Shown: piece by piece, positions 8,182 to 11,047 of the stretch | Layout: each line of letters starts with the position of its first letter | How positions within the stretch are numbered: position 1 is the stretch's first letter | Source of the DNA: Larix sibirica | Lineage: Eukaryota; Streptophyta; Pinopsida; Pinales; Pinaceae | Assembly: GCA_004151065.3 (NCBI GenBank) | Contig: NWUY0304094676.1 | Coordinates: 1 to 11,047, forward strand | Reading direction: 5' to 3' | DNA: 11,047 nucleotides | Made by a program: the position numbers and the translations under genes | The notes under the pieces: generated by a model | What the model was told of the DNA's origin: nothing | The model's input: only the letters and a program-made list of their open reading frames with translations | The model's database searches: none

Positions 8182-8960
8182 CCAAATTCCCCAGCAATGA
8201 TGAAAGGCACAACTTTATGCTGGCTACATGCTGGAGAATTAAGCCACCCCCGCAGAGCCTCTTCCATTGAATTTCCACTCCAATTATAATTTAGCCCAAT
8301 CTTTAAACACAACCCTGCCAAACCGCCCTGGTGAAAACACAGTTGATAAATAGATGCATAGATGCAAAACTGTCTTCATTTTTTTTGCACAGGCAGCACC
8401 AATTTGGACCTTCCAATCTGCGTTTTTGTAAATGATCCCCCATTGGAATTTTATTTGCCATTGTGCACCACATCAATAGACGTACCTTTGCGGGGCTCTT
8501 AATCTTCCAAATCTTCTTCCACCGCCAGGTATTTTCTGTCGTATAAATCGATGCTTAACTGGATGTATCCTTGCTTAGGTGTGTACCTACCCAATGGAAC
8601 AAAATCCTATATTAGACTTTAGTTCATCCTCATCACTTATCAAAACATGGGATTCGTTAAGATAGTTTGTGTAATTGTTCCATGAGAGGCTATTCTCCAT
8701 TTCTAATGTGAGTGATTGGGCTGTCCTCCAACCTTGTCCCCATAGTGACGTTGCATCAGGGTTAGCAACTTGATTTAGTGTATAGATCCCTTCTTCATTT
8801 AGTCTCTCCACTAACACTTGCGGAAGGATCCTGGGTGGGACTTATTGTTGAAGATCGAAAAATGTTGGAAGAATTGTTGCAATTAGGTTTTAAGATTGTA
8901 TTGGTGTCAAATTTATGATGCCAACACTTACTAGGGCCTCTTTTAAAAAACATGAAGTTG
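8182..8960 (-). pseudogene. Copy A RT C-terminal region and zinc-binding domain, broken
   Basis: From about 8945 the minus strand reads EALVSVGIINLTPIQS, ATILPTFFDLQQ and VPPRILPQVLVERLNEEGIY in one frame with two stops, then NPDATSLWGQGWRTAQSLTL and NESHVLISDEDE to about 8610. After frame changes it reads GRYTPKQGYIQLSIDLYD, ENTWRWKKIWKIKSPAKVRL and MWCTMANKIPMGDHL, the classic zf-RVT approach. The zinc ligands are intact: the CCLC pair at 8387-8398, His at 8354-8356 and Cys at 8339-8341 in MHLFINC. A further shift near 8300 leads to EEALRGWLNSPACSQHK. A single-base deletion near 8190 turns a normal AWGIW into a frameshift just before the RNase H linker. This copy's zinc site is better preserved than copy B's. 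Confidence 0.88.
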
Positions 8961-10622
8961 AAAAGTGAAAGATATATATTTTTAATTTACAGAAGATGGT
9001 AGTTCATGGATTTGATATGATCTCAATTCTAGATAGAGGTCGAAAATTATGTGGTTTGCTCTTTTGTTTTCAAGTTTCATTGTGCAATCTCACGGATAGT
9101 ATGCATTTTTTGAAAATTGATTCATGCGATCTATTTTTATGCAAAGGTTTAGTCCATATAGAGGTACACAGACTATGTATTGTAGACATATGAGGAGAGT
9201 TTAAGTTCAAACAAAATGATAATATTCAAGATGTAGGAATGAAAAGGTAGATTGAAGGGGAAACAAAATGATTGGGAAGACTTTCCCCAAGTTGATTTAC
9301 AGATAATTTGAAGTTGGCTTAAATGAGGATTGAAGGCTTTGTTTAATTTTAAGTTTGACTTAGGCAGACTGCCCTAGTAAGTGGACCTTGCTTTGAAGTT
9401 CGATTTTTTTTTTCACAAAGGGCCTTGGAATTGGATTGAAAGAACGTATTCAATAGAAAGGATAATTAAAGTCATTTGAAATAAAGAGTGAAAGATATTT
9501 GGAATAGGGAAATAATGAAGGACGTTTGGAGTGGAGAAGAAGAATGATTGGAATATATCAGGGTTTGACTTTGTACGGCCCACTTTCACTTTCAAAATTT
9601 AATTTGTAAAAACCCAAGTATTGCTTTGGGAAAGAGCTTCAGATATTAAATATTTAAGGGGAGCTTGAGATTAACGTATGAATTCAAAGAGGGGATGATT
9701 GATGGAATTTGAAGTAGAAAGGATTAAAGGTTCTCGAGAACTATATTGGAATATTGACATGAATTTGTTCACGAGGCTCCCAAAGTCAATCATGAAATTA
9801 CATTTTCCTCTTTTGATTTGTTAAATAAAAGCTATCTCTTTTCAAATAATTGGTTAATTGAATTTTGAAGGTCAATGGTTGGATCATTTGGTGTTATTTG
9901 CTAGAAGTCAAATAAGTTTGTATTCTGTCTAAGTTGTGATGAATTATTTTGATTTGTTACTTCAAGGTGAACTGTTTCAAAATGACTGATTAATTGCGTC
10001 TTCTGGTTTGCAATGTAAGGGTTTGATTCAAAGAAGATTGTAAACAGGGACATTCTTTTTCCAAGGAAAATTGTGGGACCCCCCTCTTCCCCATTATATT
10101 TGCATGGATTGTGGTTAACTATTGACCACAGTAGTGGTTGGTAACCTTGAGGGACTAGTCAGATTTGACCTTTTTGATAGTGTGCCTTGGGTGGATGTTT
10201 CAATTGTTTGAGATTTTTTTAGTGAAATACATATCTTTGGGAAACCTACCTGGGCACTTCCCCTCATTTTGAGGATGGTACCTAGGGTAAATTGGATTTT
10301 TTTAGGTCTCAAGGCCTATACAACAAATAACTCATGAAGAGCTCAACATGTTATTTATAGGAATTGATATTGGGTGGTGAGGAAAACACTCCTCTCGACC
10401 ACTTAGGCTAGACCCAGTTGGCATTCAATCAATCGAGCTAATCCTTGGAGCTTTTATAGGGACAATTGGGCCTCTTGAAGAGAACAATTTGGTGGGAAGA
10501 TTGAGACTTTTGTATATTGTTGTTGTATTTTCACTATGTAGCTTTGATTTGTGGGCTTAGACATTGCACCATATTTCACAAATATTTAGAACAATCCTCT
10601 TGTAAGGATAATAACAAACAAT
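8961..10622. other. AT-rich DNA without recognisable genes
   Basis: No frame longer than about 65 codons is open, and none of those (plus 8996-9193, minus 9413-9595, minus 10115-10312) looks like a known family. There is a run of ten T at 9404-9413. The plus strand at about 9420-9560 is purine-rich and full of GGAAT, GAAAG and GAAGA words. Decayed repeat sequence is the most likely content. An LTR-type element was considered but no primer-binding site, polypurine tract next to an LTR end, or pol protein was found. Confidence 0.5.
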
Positions 10623-10895
10623 GGCCTAGAACTTGTGGGGTTGAGGGTTTTAACCAATGTTAATTAGAAATTTGAGAAGCATTGAGGCTAAGACATTAAG
10701 CCTGGTTGCTTTTAATCCATACTGGGCGAGGGGAAATATGATGTCCCTTCTAAAGCAACATTGTTCTTGAAACAAGTAGGTTTTAAACTTAAAATCGGGC
10801 ATTCATTTTGTGAGAACTTACCTTTGAATATATCTCTAATAAGTAAACCCACATTGTCCACTTTCTTTGGAATGTGTATCTTGGTTCTCATTAGC
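10623..10895 (+). repeat. Right copy of the dispersed direct repeat (partner at 762-1040)
   Basis: This copy begins near GGCCTAGAACTTG and runs collinearly with 762-1040 through AGAAATTTGAGAAGCATTG (10666), ACATTAAGC, GGGCATTCATT, CTTTGAATA and CTAATAAG. The match fades after about 10895, with only scattered similarity up to the window end. Several indels distinguish the copies. The short frames that cross it on both strands (10712-10924 minus, 10761-10946 plus) are not conserved in the left copy and are not treated as genes. Confidence 0.75.
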
Positions 10896-11047
10896 CCAAA
10901 TTTGGGTTCTAAAATGGGCCTCATAAGAATACAAGCCAGCTCATAAGAAAAAGAGCCATTGAATTCAAGTATCAGTAGAATTTCAAGAAAGAGTCAACCA
11001 TAATGGTTGACATGGCATATTTGACATTAAAAACTATTTTTTTAATT

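Larger units (their letters stand above)
7865..8960 (-). mobile_element. LINE copy A: fragment of a second plant L1-type retrotransposon
   Basis: This is a 3' portion of an ORF2-like polyprotein, in the same orientation as copy B and upstream of it in reading direction. From about 8945 it carries the end of the RT connection region, then the zinc-binding domain, then the first half of RNase H, stopping near 7865. The linker block IIAWGIWVNRNNIIFNEK (one base missing, see the zinc-region entry) is homologous to copy B's FIWGVWRFRNIIIFED, so both belong to the same superfamily. Their proteins otherwise differ widely, so they are not recent duplicates. The 5' limit is uncertain: similarity fades beyond about 8960. 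No poly(A) tail or target-site duplication was seen. Confidence 0.9.

Noticed and set aside
10101-10140. Small inverted repeat GTGGT...ACCAC around 10111-10129
   Set aside because: The arms are only about five bases with an imperfect extension, which is expected by chance.
762-10895. LTR retrotransposon with the direct repeats as its LTRs
   Set aside because: No TG/CA termini, primer-binding site or polypurine tract was seen, no gag or pol lies between them, and the copies are only about two thirds alike. The enclosed coding remains are LINE-type.
1-11047. tRNA, rRNA and CRISPR features
   Set aside because: No B-box-like GGTTCGAATCC, no rRNA core sequence and no regularly spaced short repeats were seen by eye on either strand.

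Overview
The window looks like nuclear DNA of a land plant. The reasons are AT-rich sequence, no compact genes or operons, TTTAGGG telomere-type motifs in one repeat, and the ruins of plant L1-type (non-LTR, LINE) retrotransposons. A large, repeat-rich genome such as a gymnosperm's would fit, but this is inference; no single-copy marker gene is present. I find no intact host gene.

Layout. Positions 1-1040 hold old, diverged repeats: a two-copy array with a period of about 388 bp, then a segment (762-1040) that recurs near the right end (10623-10895). Positions 1728-1971 are two tandem copies of a 123-bp unit rich in TTTAGGG. Positions 1972-4584 are mostly anonymous, with a TATA/splice-like cluster near 1985-2362 and an unrecognised possible exon at 3662-3916, both weak.

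The core of the window is 4585-8960, read on the minus strand. Two decayed LINE copies lie head to tail. Copy A (8960 down to 7865) keeps the end of the reverse-transcriptase (RT) region, the zinc-binding domain and the first half of an RNase H domain. Copy B (7580 down to 4585) keeps the pre-RT linker, the RT palm with its FVDD box, the connection region, the zinc-binding domain and a complete C-terminal RNase H domain. Both are broken by stops and frameshifts and both lack ORF1 and the endonuclease. About 280 bp of unassigned sequence lies between them. The region from 8961 to the right-hand repeat is AT-rich DNA without recognisable genes.

In the intact family, these domains make one ORF2-type polyprotein. 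It binds its own RNA, primes reverse transcription at a nicked chromosomal target, and can degrade the RNA strand with its own RNase H. Here none of that can be expressed. The most informative points are the shared RNase H tail, which places both copies in the plant L1 lineages that acquired this domain, a 32-bp tandem duplication that breaks the RT of copy B, and the puzzling A/B junction.
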